Source: Hymenopellis radicata
Taxonomy: Eukaryota; Basidiomycota; Agaricomycetes; Agaricales; Physalacriaceae
Assembly (NCBI GenBank): GCA_015501595.1
Contig: JADNRX010000027.1
Location: forward strand, 186,001-250,000
Length of the DNA: 64,000 bases
Direction: 5' to 3'
Shown: piece by piece, positions 21,970 through 31,495 of the stretch
How positions within the stretch are numbered: position 1 is the first letter of the stretch
Layout: the number at the start of each line of letters is the position of its first letter
Position numbers and translations under genes: made by a program
Notes under the pieces: model-generated
What the model saw: only the letters and a program-made list of their open reading frames with translations
The model's database searches: none
Told to the model about the DNA's origin: nothing

Positions 21970-21982
21970 GGGGCCCATAACC
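21970..21982 (-). other. Primer-binding site (initiator tRNA-Met half)
   Basis: Directly inside the 5' LTR the minus strand reads GGTTATGGGCCCC. It is complementary to the GGGCCCAUAACC anticodon arm of eukaryotic initiator tRNA-Met, the internal priming site used by Drosophila copia. Confidence 0.75.
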
Positions 21983-22270
21983 TAAAGTGAGAAGAGGGTA
22001 TCGGTAAGTACTCAGTCGCACTCGAGAGAAGAAACGACTATATTGGGAGTCGATAGACAAACCTAAAGTGAGAAGAGGGTATCGGTAAGTACTGTAAGGT
22101 GCTTGTAAGTAAGGAATATGAATAATGAAAGGGTATAGCTCACCTCAGTCGCACTCGAGAGAAGAAACGACTGAGGAGGCACGAGACGATCGAGAGGTTT
22201 AAATACGAAACAGAAAGGAGTCCATGTCCATATATGGTAACAAAGAACATCCGTCGGGTCTCCTCCAACA
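21983..22270 (-). repeat. 5' LTR of the copia-type element
   Basis: A 288-bp repeat, identical by eye to 19820-20107. On the plus strand it supplies an ATG at 22224 that reads in frame into the HMG-box gene. Confidence 0.9.
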
Positions 22271-23229
22271 CGACGCCCCCTCCACCGTCACGTTCCCCGC
22301 CATCGTTGCGTCCCCCGCCACCGTCGCGTCCCCCACCACCGTCACCGCTACCACCAGCACCGTCACCGCTGCGACTGTCATTACCACTACCAACACCATC
22401 AGCCCTCCAGTCCTACCAGCAGTCGTAGAGGCTTTCGCTCCGACGAGGACGATCCTGCTCCCCTCTGATTATGTCCCCCGCCGCCCAAGGAATGCCTTCA
22501 TCCTCTTCAGAGGCCAATTCAATCAGATGATGAAGCAATCTGCTTCTGGCAAGAGCAACACACAACACGAAATTTCCGCACAGGCGCGCGATGCTTGGGA
22601 TACCTTAAGCCAGGCACAGCGAAAGATTTTCGAGACCGCGGCTTGCGAGGAAAATGACCGCCTTATGCAGCGCTTCCCTACTTATAAATACCTAAAGAAG
22701 GAGCGACTGGACTACGCAGTAGAATGGAGCGTCGATACCGACGATTTGTTCATCATCAACGACGATGGTACCATCCAATATGGGCCCGCAATTGGCGGTA
22801 GCGCGCCTAGGCGCCGCAGGCGTGCCAAACGCGCATCCAAGAAAGACGCGCCTGCTCCCCGCAAAGCTACGCCTGAAGCTGCTGTTGAAGAGTCCGCACA
22901 GCCAGGCTGTTTCTCCTGGCAACTAGAGACGGGTGGCTCCCAGGACACGCCAATCAAGGATCTGCCTCTCCCGTACCTCCCGTACCTGCACTTGCCTTCC
23001 GCGCCCTCCCAGGAGGTTGTCGGTTTTTCTATGGACTGGAGCGCCTCGGCGGGGCCTTCCAGCGGTCCATTCCCTCGGCCAGGCCCTTTCGATTATAACG
23101 CCCCCATGAATCCCTTCCTCGGACATGACTTCCTCCTCCCTTCGGACCCAACCATGAGCTCCGCGCTGTCCTTCTTGGAGTCGGATCCTACTGCGATGAA
23201 CTATGCCATTTCCTCCAACGACAATCAGG

Positions 23230-23381
23230 TACTGTACAATTTCGATCAATTCGTCACTTTTTCGATTTTTTTTGCGATTTTTTGGCCCAAATATTTTTCT
23301 TTTGATTTTAGACGAATTTTTCCGGGGAGTTTTTTCGGCCCTGTGACGTGTGACTGACGAATTGAACGAAATAGGACAGTA
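23230..23381. mobile_element. Mariner-like MITE in the last intron of the HMG-box gene
   Basis: The left end is TACTGTACAATTTCG. The complement of the right end is TACTGTCCTATTTCG, and the repeats continue about 27 bp. The element is flanked by TA, the target duplication of Tc1/mariner elements. It is 152 bp with no coding capacity and the same size class as the copy at 26434. It entered the TA of the intron's GTACGT donor and left a new GTACTG donor. Confidence 0.8.
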
Positions 23382-23501
23382 CGTGACTCTGTGCTGTACT
23401 CGATTTCCTTTTCTTACCATCCGATTTAGTTTACCGCTTACCCTCAGCCTGCCACCCGCTCCCTCCTCGAGTGGCTTTACAGCGACGACTTATATCTATG
23501 A

Positions 23502-23898
23502 TACTGATAGCCATTTCTCAATTTACTTCTCTTGCATTACACATCCACACTCCTTTATTCTGATATACTACGTACACACTCCTTTCCGTACTGCTTTCCT
23601 CTCTCATTTCTTCTCCTTGCTCTCTCTATCTCTCGTCGTCTCTCTTTCTGTTGTTGTTAAAGTAGTACTTTGTACTTTGTGTCCTCCATCTGTAAGTAGC
23701 CTGGAAATACTACCTAGTACCCGTTTGTGCGAGGGTTAAGGATACAATGTTGTAGCCGCACGACGTCACTGTCAATATGAACATCGATCGAGAGCGTATA
23801 CGTACAGATTCTCCGCCTCGGTTGTGCATAACCACTCATCTTGGCAGGCGAATACATGAGAGAGTTGACGGCGAATGCGAAGAGCGGCTTGGTTCTAC
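23502..23898. other. Intergenic
   Basis: AT- and pyrimidine-rich sequence consistent with a 3' UTR of the HMG-box gene; no gene seen. Confidence 0.4.
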
Positions 23899-24314
23899 TA
23901 GAGCATGCCACGAGTCTAAACCCGGGTCTGGCGGGTCGAGTTTGCACGAGTTTGCATATCTGAAGTCCGGACTTGCGACTTGTCTCAAACTCACGAGTCG
24001 CGGGTCTAAAACTCGCGAGTTTGCAAGTTTTTGACGAGTTTTGAGCTATAACCCACTCATATCCCCTTCAACTGAGGTCAAACTAGTGCAAACATCATCT
24101 CTACAGCCTATTGCAACTCTGTTAGATCATATTCATATGTATAACACAGTTTATAGGCATAATATTATATCTTAACTGACTACCGGAACCTGCGCAAGTA
24201 CTTGCAGAATCCTCCAACCTCAAACCTGCGACTTGCGCGAACCCGGGTCGCGAGTCGCGAGTCGCAGGTTACCTGCGAGTTACCTGCGCTGGCCGAAACT
24301 CGTGGCATGCTCTA
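23899..24314. mobile_element. hAT-type MITE, copy 2 (416 bp)
   Basis: TIRs are TAGAGCATGCCACGAG and its exact complement. 8-bp direct repeats GGTTCTAC flank it (23891-23898 and 24315-24322). The length equals copy 1 and the sequence is closely similar in the same orientation. Confidence 0.9.
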
Positions 24315-24939
24315 GGTTCTACGTTCCCTATGAAGAGGAAGAAGGTTATACCGACTATTGCTGTGTTACACGAGTCCACCTCAGTCAATTCATTACCCTT
24401 TGCTTGTGCTTTTACTGACAACGCGGTTCCTAGACCCCGAGCAGCCATGCTCGTCGCCTCTTGAAAGTTAGAACAGCAGTCGCTGACTCAGCAAGTTGAA
24501 CCTTGATCCGTACAACTCACTGATCTGTACTTAACATACCAACGCCTTGTCCGTATCTGCCCTTGGTCTTTGCGAAGGGTGCACATTAAGGCCATCATCA
24601 AAGTTCTATCACTCGCGTTGCGCTGATTTACATGATCTCTGGAGTGACGTCGCAGAGGCGCTCAGCTGTTCGATTCCGCCAACAAGATGTATGGCTTTCT
24701 CGTTCTGAGCGGAAAAAGTGCTCTCCTTATGTCTTTAAGCTTTTATCTGACTTTCTCCGTTCCCCGCTTGACTCGGAATCAGACTCCTGTGCATTCGCTG
24801 AACCTTGGAATTTCCAACCATGATCACCGTTGCCCCGCATTCATTCTGCAACGTGGGGAATAACTAGGAACCGGATATATATAACGGCAGTTCTCGAAGC
24901 AGTGTTCTCGACCTGACTTTTTTCTTCACCCCGACGTCC
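24315..24939 (+). other. Upstream region of the sugar transporter
   Basis: No gene seen. A TATA box (ggatatatataacgg, about 24873-24886) lies roughly 55 nt before the ATG at 24940. Confidence 0.5.
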
Positions 24940-27159
24940 ATGGCCAAACTCGCACGCATCGAAGACCGTCCTACCCCGCCGGAGGTCTACTCATGGAGAA
25001 TCTATATCAATGCGTTCATAGCAACGTTCGCGGCCGTTATGATCGGGTACGTTTCGTCTTCTTCGAGAAACCGCGTTGACAAGTCATTTTGGTAGTTATG
25101 ACTCGGCATTCATTGGCACTTCAATTTCATTGGCGTCGTTCAAAGAGGAATTCAATCTCGTTAATAAGAGTACGAGTGAATCATTGAACCTCATCAGCGC
25201 CAACATCGTTTCGATGTATCAGGCTGGGTGCGTCGTTCTCCATGCCTTGGATCTCCTCATCTCACCATCCTTAGATGTTTCTTCGGCGCGATCTTTGGCT
25301 ATCCCATTGGATACTTCTGGGGTCGTAAAATTGGTCTTATTATGGCTGGCTTCGTGTTCTGTGTTGGCGCCATGCTTCAGACTGTCGCGTCGTAAGTTTC
25401 GCGTTCTTCCTCCGAAATGTTATTCCAACGGCCGCGGCAGAGACAAGACTGGTTTGGGAATCATCTATGGTGGACGTGTAATCGTTGGTCTGGCCATTGG
25501 TGCAGCATCGAACCTGGCGGTAAGCTCTTTTTTCGTAAGTCTTGGTCCTCTGATCCGAGCTGTTTGTGGTAGCCTATCTATGTCGCAGAAATTTCGCCTC
25601 CAGCCATTCGTGGAAGACTGATTGGCATGTACGAATTATGCTGGCAGATTGGTGGTGTAACTGGTGTGTATATTCTTTGCTCCAAGGCTGCCCCGCCACT
25701 GAACTCCTTGCTTTGACAGGATTCTGGATTAACTACGGTGTTACCCAATATATCGGTCCAAGTCACAAGCAATGGCTCATTGCCTTCGCCGTTCAGCTCG
25801 TCGTAAGTCTTTCTGTTTTACACCTGAAATCCTGACGTTAATAATTGCTGTAAGCCTGGAGGAATGCTCGCCATTGGATCCTTCTTCATCACCGAGTCTC
25901 CGCGCTTCCTTGTGACACGAGATCGACTTGAAGACGCGCTGAAGAACCTCAGTTTTCGCCGGCACCTACCTGCGGATGCTCCATATGTCGTCCAGGAATT
26001 CCGCGAAATCGAAAATGCAGTTGCCCATGAAAGGAGTTTAGCCGGCGCTGGATTTCTTGGGCCCATGAAAATAGTATTCGCGGATAGACGATTAGTCTAC
26101 AGGCTCCTACTCGGCTCGAGTCTCTTCGCCTGGCAAAACGCGACTGGAATCAACGCGATCAACTACTACTCTCCGACCATCTTCAAATCTCTGGGCATTA
26201 CAGGTACCAGCACATCTCTGCTCACAACTGGAGTGTATGGTATCAGTACGTACCCATCCTTTCACTCTTAATATCTCCGTACCGATGTTCAACATAGTCA
26301 AACTAATCGGTGCTCTGATTTTCCTGCTTTACCTCGTCGACCAGCTCGGACGGCGATGGCTGCTCATGTTGGGTTCTATTGGTGGCGCGCTCAGTATGTT
26401 CTACATCGGAGCTTACATCGCCATTGCCGATCCTACTGTAGTATTACGATCATAGGTTCAGTCGGACTGAAATTTTTGACTAAAATTAATTCAAAAAAAT
26501 TCAGAATAATCAAAAGAAAATTCCTGGCACCGCCCGTTTTTTTGGGCTGTGACCTGTGACCGAACCTATGATCGTAATAGTACAGTACAAGTAACACGTC
26601 TGGCAATATCGACGCCGGCGGTCGAAGTGCAGTTGCCGCTTTCTACGTCTGGACAATCTTCTACTCACCCACCTGGAACGGCACTCCCTGGGTTGTTGGC
26701 GCCGAGATATTCCCCCAACACGTCAGAACGTTCACCCAGGCTTGCATGGCTGCGTCGAATTGGCTTTACACGTGAGTTTTTCGGTTATTCATTTTGTTGT
26801 TCTGACGCCGTTTTAAAGATTCCTAATCGCCCGATTCACGCCACAAATGTTTGAGAAGATGGATTACAGAGTCTACTTCTTCTTTGCTAGCCTGATGGTC
26901 TTTTCCATTGCCTTGGTCTTCGTATGTAGTTTCCCTCAGATTTGCGAGCCACACCCTGATGCAATTTTCTTAGTGCCTCCTTCCTGAGACAAAGACGATA
27001 CCACTGGAACGCATGGACGAGCTGTTCGCTACAGATGTACGTCCTTGGAATGCTCATCGCATCGTGATGGAGCGTATCAAAGACAACATGCACGTCGCGG
27101 AGACGGGAATGTCCACGCCAGACTTCAAAAGCGAAGACGTGAAATTTGAGCACAAGTGA
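24940..27159 (+). CDS. MFS sugar transporter with a MITE inside exon 8
   Basis: Eleven exons start at 24940. With the MITE removed by splicing (26438-26580) the exons total 1,620 nt, 539 residues in one frame. The sugar-porter signatures are present: GYDSAFIG, GYFWGRKIG, GGRVIVGLAIG, YVAEISPPAIRGRLIG, ITESPRFL, LGRRW and LPETK, on twelve predicted helices. The protein should import a hexose or related polyol across the plasma membrane by proton symport; the substrate is not clear. Introns are 46-56 nt GT-AG. The MITE entered between ADP and SNTSGN. Read straight through it ends translation at 26453; spliced at its own GT and AG it adds three residues. A TATA box lies about 55 nt upstream. Confidence 0.85.
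26434..26587. mobile_element. Mariner-like MITE inserted in sugar-transporter exon 8, with terminal splice sites
   Basis: The left end is TACTGTAGTATTACGATC. The complement of the right end is TACTGTACTATTACGATC, and the match runs about 28 bp. TA target duplications bound it. It shares its size and the gggctgtgacctgtgacc-type subterminal motif with the copy at 23230. The GT in TACTGTAG and the AG in GTAATAG lie in the terminal repeats, so the element can be excised from RNA as a 143-nt intron that keeps the transporter frame. Confidence 0.85.
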
Positions 27160-27269
27160 TATGTGTTTGAATCACGATGGATGTGTCGAACGGGATGTAT
27201 GATGAACAGTGTACGTTAATATACTATGAAGGAATGAAGAGCTGTACCGATGACTGCTAGAGTATACTG

Positions 27270-27517
27270 TACTGTAGCGTTTTGACCGTAACTTCACAGT
27301 CTGTGACCCGTTATGGTCTGAAGTTACAGCGAACAGCTTCACAGACCCTTAAATTGCCTTATTTAGACAGTCCCGCCTATGGCGGGACCTGAAATTTCCT
27401 TATTTGGAGGCTCGTGCCTGGCCAAAGTGGTCCGTGACCCGTTATGGTGTATATATAGCTTCACTTCAAAGACCCCCGTGACCCGTTATGTGAATTTGCG
27501 GTCGAAACGCTACAGTA
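27270..27517. mobile_element. Mariner-like MITE A of an abutting pair
   Basis: Ends are TACTGTAGCGTTTTGACCG and, complemented, TACTGTAGCGTTTCGACCG. Long inverted repeats extend into ttcaca...gacccgttatg. It has no coding capacity. It lies 110 bp after the transporter stop. Confidence 0.65.
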
Positions 27518-27769
27518 CTCTTTCGACCGCATTTTCACATAACGCGTCACGCGGGTCTGTGAAGCGAAGATCCAGGTACAGCATAACGCATCACGGACCC
27601 CAAAACTTGTTAGTGTTCGCTTAAATAGGCAATTTTTTCGCTCCAGCTGGCGCCGGAGCCTCCATATATAGTAATTCACATGATTTTTGTGCCTAATGAA
27701 GATGTTCGCTACATCTTCACGACCATAACACGTCACAGGCCGTGAAGATACGGTCGAAAGAGTACAGTA
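27516..27769. mobile_element. Mariner-like MITE B of an abutting pair
   Basis: It begins at the TA that ends MITE A (TACTCTTTCGACCG). It ends, complemented, TACTGTACTCTTTCGACCG. The terminal repeats are related to those of MITE A, suggesting insertion of one copy into the end of the other. Confidence 0.6.
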
Positions 27770-27801
27770 TTACGATCTACGCGACTCCTGACCAGTTTTT
27801 G

Positions 27802-30800
27802 TTACTGTTCTAGTTCTACGCCTTTCAAGTTATTGTCGAGTAGATGCAACCCCCTCTCCAGACGTGTGTGAAGCTTCTCATACCATCCCATCCAAGAGAT
27901 ATGTGTCCGACGAATTACGGTGAGGTGGAATCCATTGATGAGGTCTGCTAGGGGAATTGAGCCGTGTCTCGGTCAGGGCTTTCGACCCAAGCAAGGAGGA
28001 CTTGTGCTGTGGCTTTGCATTCGATCCAAGATGGGTGAGTTGGCCATAGGTTCATCAAGCACGACATTTGAGTATCCACATTGGTTTGATCGTAGGCGTT
28101 CCAAGAACTGAAACAGTCGGTGGTGGTTATCAAGAAGGTGAGTGTCAGATTCCGAGGCTCATGAAGATGGTCAAGGAACTCCTGCCGCGCCGTGTCGGAT
28201 TTCACAGACGAAAGGCCGCAAATATATCCCCGAAGCGGGATGGATTGCGGACCTGACATGTGGTTGATGGCCCAGTCATCGGAGAGCAGCCGCAACCAGT
28301 CCATTTCTATGAAAAGACGATAGGCCGTTTCGAGCCCCCGGGCCAGACCAATTTCCATAACTTCGAAGGCTCGATCATAAAGGTAGAAATTCGACCACGA
28401 AGGCATATCGGAGGGGGTGCGATTCAATTGATACACTGGGACCAGCAAGATTTGGTGGAGATACGGGAAAGAAAAGGTCCCATCTCTCTGAGCCAACCAA
28501 GCGTATATGCAGAGCAGGCTCGCCACAGAACGAATGACAAGATTTCCCTGCGGTTGGTCACGGTAATCATTTCCATAATCACAGAGGGTTGTATGGTGAA
28601 CCACATTTTGCAGAAGTTTGGAGAGTGCGGATAATTCATCAGGACTGAGCACATCTTCCCGGCGCATTCTTCTCATCAGGTGGGGTGGTTCCGACTCATC
28701 CTGAGAGTCCCAGGTGGTGTCAAACAGAACCTGATTGGCAAGTTCATGCAGAGTCAAATCAAGCAGTTGTAGATGCCTCCACTCCTCTTCCAATGATGAA
28801 TCTACAGCTCTCTCCAGGTATCCATGTTGTGAAACATGGCGAACAGCGAATTCTCCTGCAGCTACCAGAATGCGACAGTGGGTTATGTCTGAAAGGGGAA
28901 CGTCCTCATAGAAAGGTGACAACATGTTGGCCAGACATTGATGCATGAACCGTTGGAAGTACGCTTGTGTGGCATCCTGTAGTGTCAACGTTGCGGGGTG
29001 ATTGAGTTGGGCAGGATGTCGCGAGTGTAGCACAGGTTTGGGATCCGACTGTCGAAGGGATGATAGAAATACAGTCATGAGATGGGCAGATACAAAGTCG
29101 TTGAAATACGCATCACCCAGGGAAAGGTTTCAGGTCCAACCGAGGATGCAATTTCGACTAGATTCCTCCACACCAAAGGGTGGAATTTCGCTGTATGATG
29201 CATTGAGAAAAGCGCGCGGAAGTCAGGTGGCTCCGTGGGCCATTTAAACTTGTGCGTCTGACCATCATCATTGATAAGTACAGAGGCCCTCACGGCAGGA
29301 AGCGCATGTAAAACGGGACTGTCGACAATAATAGTAAGCCATCTGGGTCTTGACGGATTCCTCGGTAAAAATATCCATGAGCGACAGACCCTTTCCAGGG
29401 CCTCTTTGTAACCTGGACGAGGATCTCTACATATCTCGCCGAACGCCAACTGACTAGGCACCGTATATTGCCGAATCAGTTCCTCGCGTGCAAGTCGCAT
29501 GTCCTGTTGGTCATTCCATATCCTGAGTGTATGCACTTCGGCTGTGGCTGGAAGGCCCCCGATGGCTTGAATAACCACACTATGTACCGTAGGGTTCGAT
29601 GACAAATGGAACAACAAGTCGAGTGCATGCACGGAAAACTGGTCATAGAGGGAATGGACTGTCGTCGCCTCCAACTTGGCCAAGGAATGCAGCCAAGTGT
29701 CATTTTGTGTATCGGAATGTTTTTGTTCTGAGGAGGTATGATGCATCAATTTCTGCTTCAGGGAGCGGTGTAGACGACGTAGGAAAATGTGAATGACACG
29801 AAGGATATCATAAGCGAACTGGGTTAACGGCGTGTGATACGGGCACTGCGGGAAGAATATAGGCATCACATTGCTGACGATGTACAATGTAGCCACGACG
29901 ACGGTGAGGACGCCGACAACCCACGCCAGCGATGTCCGTAACGGGATGTAGAACAGGACCAGACCGCATAGAAAAAGCGCTAGCGACGTGTGCATGATAA
30001 TGGGGAGCAGGCCTATGATGACGCTGACGCGCCATTGCTCAAGACCCATGAATCTAAATTGTCGAACATGACTGCGGATGCCTGGAGTACCAGAGGGTAG
30101 GGATGTGTAATGATGAAGCCACTGCTTTATGAGTACAGCAGCAAGCGCGACGCTGAGACTAGCCGTCAAACTGACAAGCCAAAGGCCGTTTATCCAGACG
30201 GTGATTGAGTCTGGCGTGAACGTTTCGTTGGGATTAACGGAGGGAGAGGTGATGTTGGGGAATGAACTGGTATCTGCCATGGCGAGTTGGATGGAAACAA
30301 GATCATGGAGGAGGACAGCAGACATCTGCGAAAAGTCCGCCTGGAGACTCTGCGAAACCTGGACTAGGAAAGACGTGACGACCGCAGAGAAAAGACCGGC
30401 CTATATCACCAACATTTAAATACAGTATGAGATGAAGAAAGAAAGTACATACAAAAACAAGCATAACATCCAGACCATCGCGAGATTCGCCTATCATTGT
30501 CGTGTCAAACGCGGCGGTTTCCTCGAGGTATACACGCCATACTCTGGCATTTGGCGCAGTTTCTTCGCAGTACGGATCGGGAGGAAAGCGTTTCTCGTAG
30601 TCATCGCTGTAAACGGGGGCAGGAGGAACCCGGTCTGGTCGGACATTCTGCTTCAGCCCAAAGAAGTGCTGGTCAGGCTGAGGTGCGAATGGAACGTCGG
30701 GCGGTCCCCATACGACCCCCGTTTCCTCCTCTAGTACAGGCGATGCTGGAGGAGTAGTGGCCTCTGCCGGACGCTCGTCGTCGGTTTCGTGGTCGGGCAT
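27802..30800 (-). CDS. DUF6535 membrane protein, minus-strand paralogue, with two -1 frameshifts
   Basis: Exon 1 (30453-30800) and exon 2 (27802-30400) are joined by a GT-AG intron inside the DUF6535 domain. ARVWRVYLEE and GLDVMLVF lie before it, AGLFSAVVTSFLVQ after it. Membrane helices follow (GLWLVSLTASLSVALAAVLI, VIIGLLPIIMHTSLALFL, TVVVATLYIVSNVMPIFF), then a long soluble region. DUF6535 proteins are expanded in Agaricomycetes; their function is unknown. Compared with the paralogue at 44044 one base is missing near 29120-29122 (ETFP to LGD) and one near 27951-27954 (FP to LAD). Restoring both gives exactly 982 residues. GATA repeats lie about 60 nt upstream of the start. Confidence 0.75.
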
Positions 30801-30856
30801 CTGCTGTCAATGATGATGGTTCTGAATCTAAACTAAACGTTGCTGAGGCAGTGCAA

Positions 30857-30872
30857 GATAAGATAAGATATC
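30857..30872. promoter_or_regulatory. Clustered GATA sites upstream of the DUF6535 gene
   Basis: gataagataagatatc holds two AGATAA-type sites and a partial third, 57-72 nt before the ATG at 30800. GATA factors in fungi control nitrogen use, light or iron responses; which applies is not known. Confidence 0.4.
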
Positions 30873-30923
30873 GGGGCTTCGAAGCTTTCGTGAAGTTTTG
30901 TTGCTTGAAACTTTGTTCTTGGA

Positions 30924-31350
30924 TTGGTTCGCGCCACGACTCCGTCCGCAAGAACACCTTGGCAATTTTACCGTGACTCGGGTTTGTCGGAGGAAATTTA
31001 TGCCATTAAAAATGTAAAAATGTCCAGACTACATCACAGTTCATGCTTCATGGTCATCCTACTCGCAAAGATGGACGGCCTGAACGTAATCGCTTCGGCG
31101 GGCACTGATGAGAAAGTCGAATTCATGAAAGGAATTGGCGGGGATGTGGCGTTCAACTACAAGACTGTGGACTGACAGTTGAGATTGTAGAAAGAGGGCC
31201 CACTTGATGTGTATGGCATTTCTGTTCCCGTTTTCCTTCTGCTTGTTAATTGCGAGAAAATTTACTGGGGATAACGTCGGAGGCCCTGTCCTCGATGAAG
31301 ACTCGCGGTTGCATTGCTGCTGGGATAGTCGCGTCGTACAATGATCAGAG
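30924..31350 (+). pseudogene. Fragment of an NADP-dependent alkenal/quinone reductase (MDR family)
   Basis: The peptide GLNVIASAGTDEKVEFMK, then GGDVAFNYKTVD, matches the cofactor-binding region of zinc-independent medium-chain reductases (leukotriene B4 dehydrogenase/alkenal reductase type). Further on, in other frames, EGPLDVY, DNVGGPVLDE and TRGCIAAGIVASYND follow in the correct family order. The N-terminal catalytic domain and C-terminus are missing and stops lie between blocks, so this is a truncated remnant. Confidence 0.65.
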
Positions 31351-31495
31351 GGACAGAACTATAAAGTATGTCTTTCGTATCTAAATGGAAAGAATGGATT
31401 TGCAGAAAGAGAGTCTGCAGATTAACATGGGATAGTAGGTAATTAGTAGAAACAGCGGCTGGTTCCTCAGGAATGGTCAGCTGTATTAAAAGTAT

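Larger units (their letters stand above)
19820..22270 (-). mobile_element. Copia-type LTR retroelement, short non-autonomous form (2,451 bp)
   Basis: Two 288-bp direct repeats flank the element, which is oriented on the minus strand: the LTRs read TGTTGGAGGAG at the start and CTTTA at the end. Target duplication CGACG lies at 19815-19819 and 22271-22275. I find no base difference between the LTRs by eye, so insertion was recent. The primer-binding site matches the anticodon arm of initiator tRNA-Met, as in Drosophila copia. The only coding region is a gag-integrase fragment fusion; protease, reverse transcriptase and RNase H are missing, so mobility would need a helper element. It interrupts the HMG-box gene at codon 33. 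Confidence 0.9.
19723..23501 (+). pseudogene. MATA_HMG-box transcription factor gene split by an LTR retroelement
   Basis: The original coding sequence is 19723-19819, 22276-23228 and 23430-23501. With the LTR element and one 5-bp duplication removed these join in frame to 373 residues. The start MPAIRHFKPKEE is on the left of the element and the rest on the right. An HMG box begins PRRPRNAFILFRGQFNQ and continues ISAQARDAWDTLSQAQRKIF, as in the MATA_HMG subfamily, followed by a basic KRASKK stretch and a Pro/Ser-rich tail. Such factors bind DNA in the nucleus; basidiomycete members often act in mating, development or sexual morphogenesis. The final intron (23229-23429) has also received a mariner-like MITE exactly at its 5' splice site. 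Full-length product cannot be made as drawn. Confidence 0.85.
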
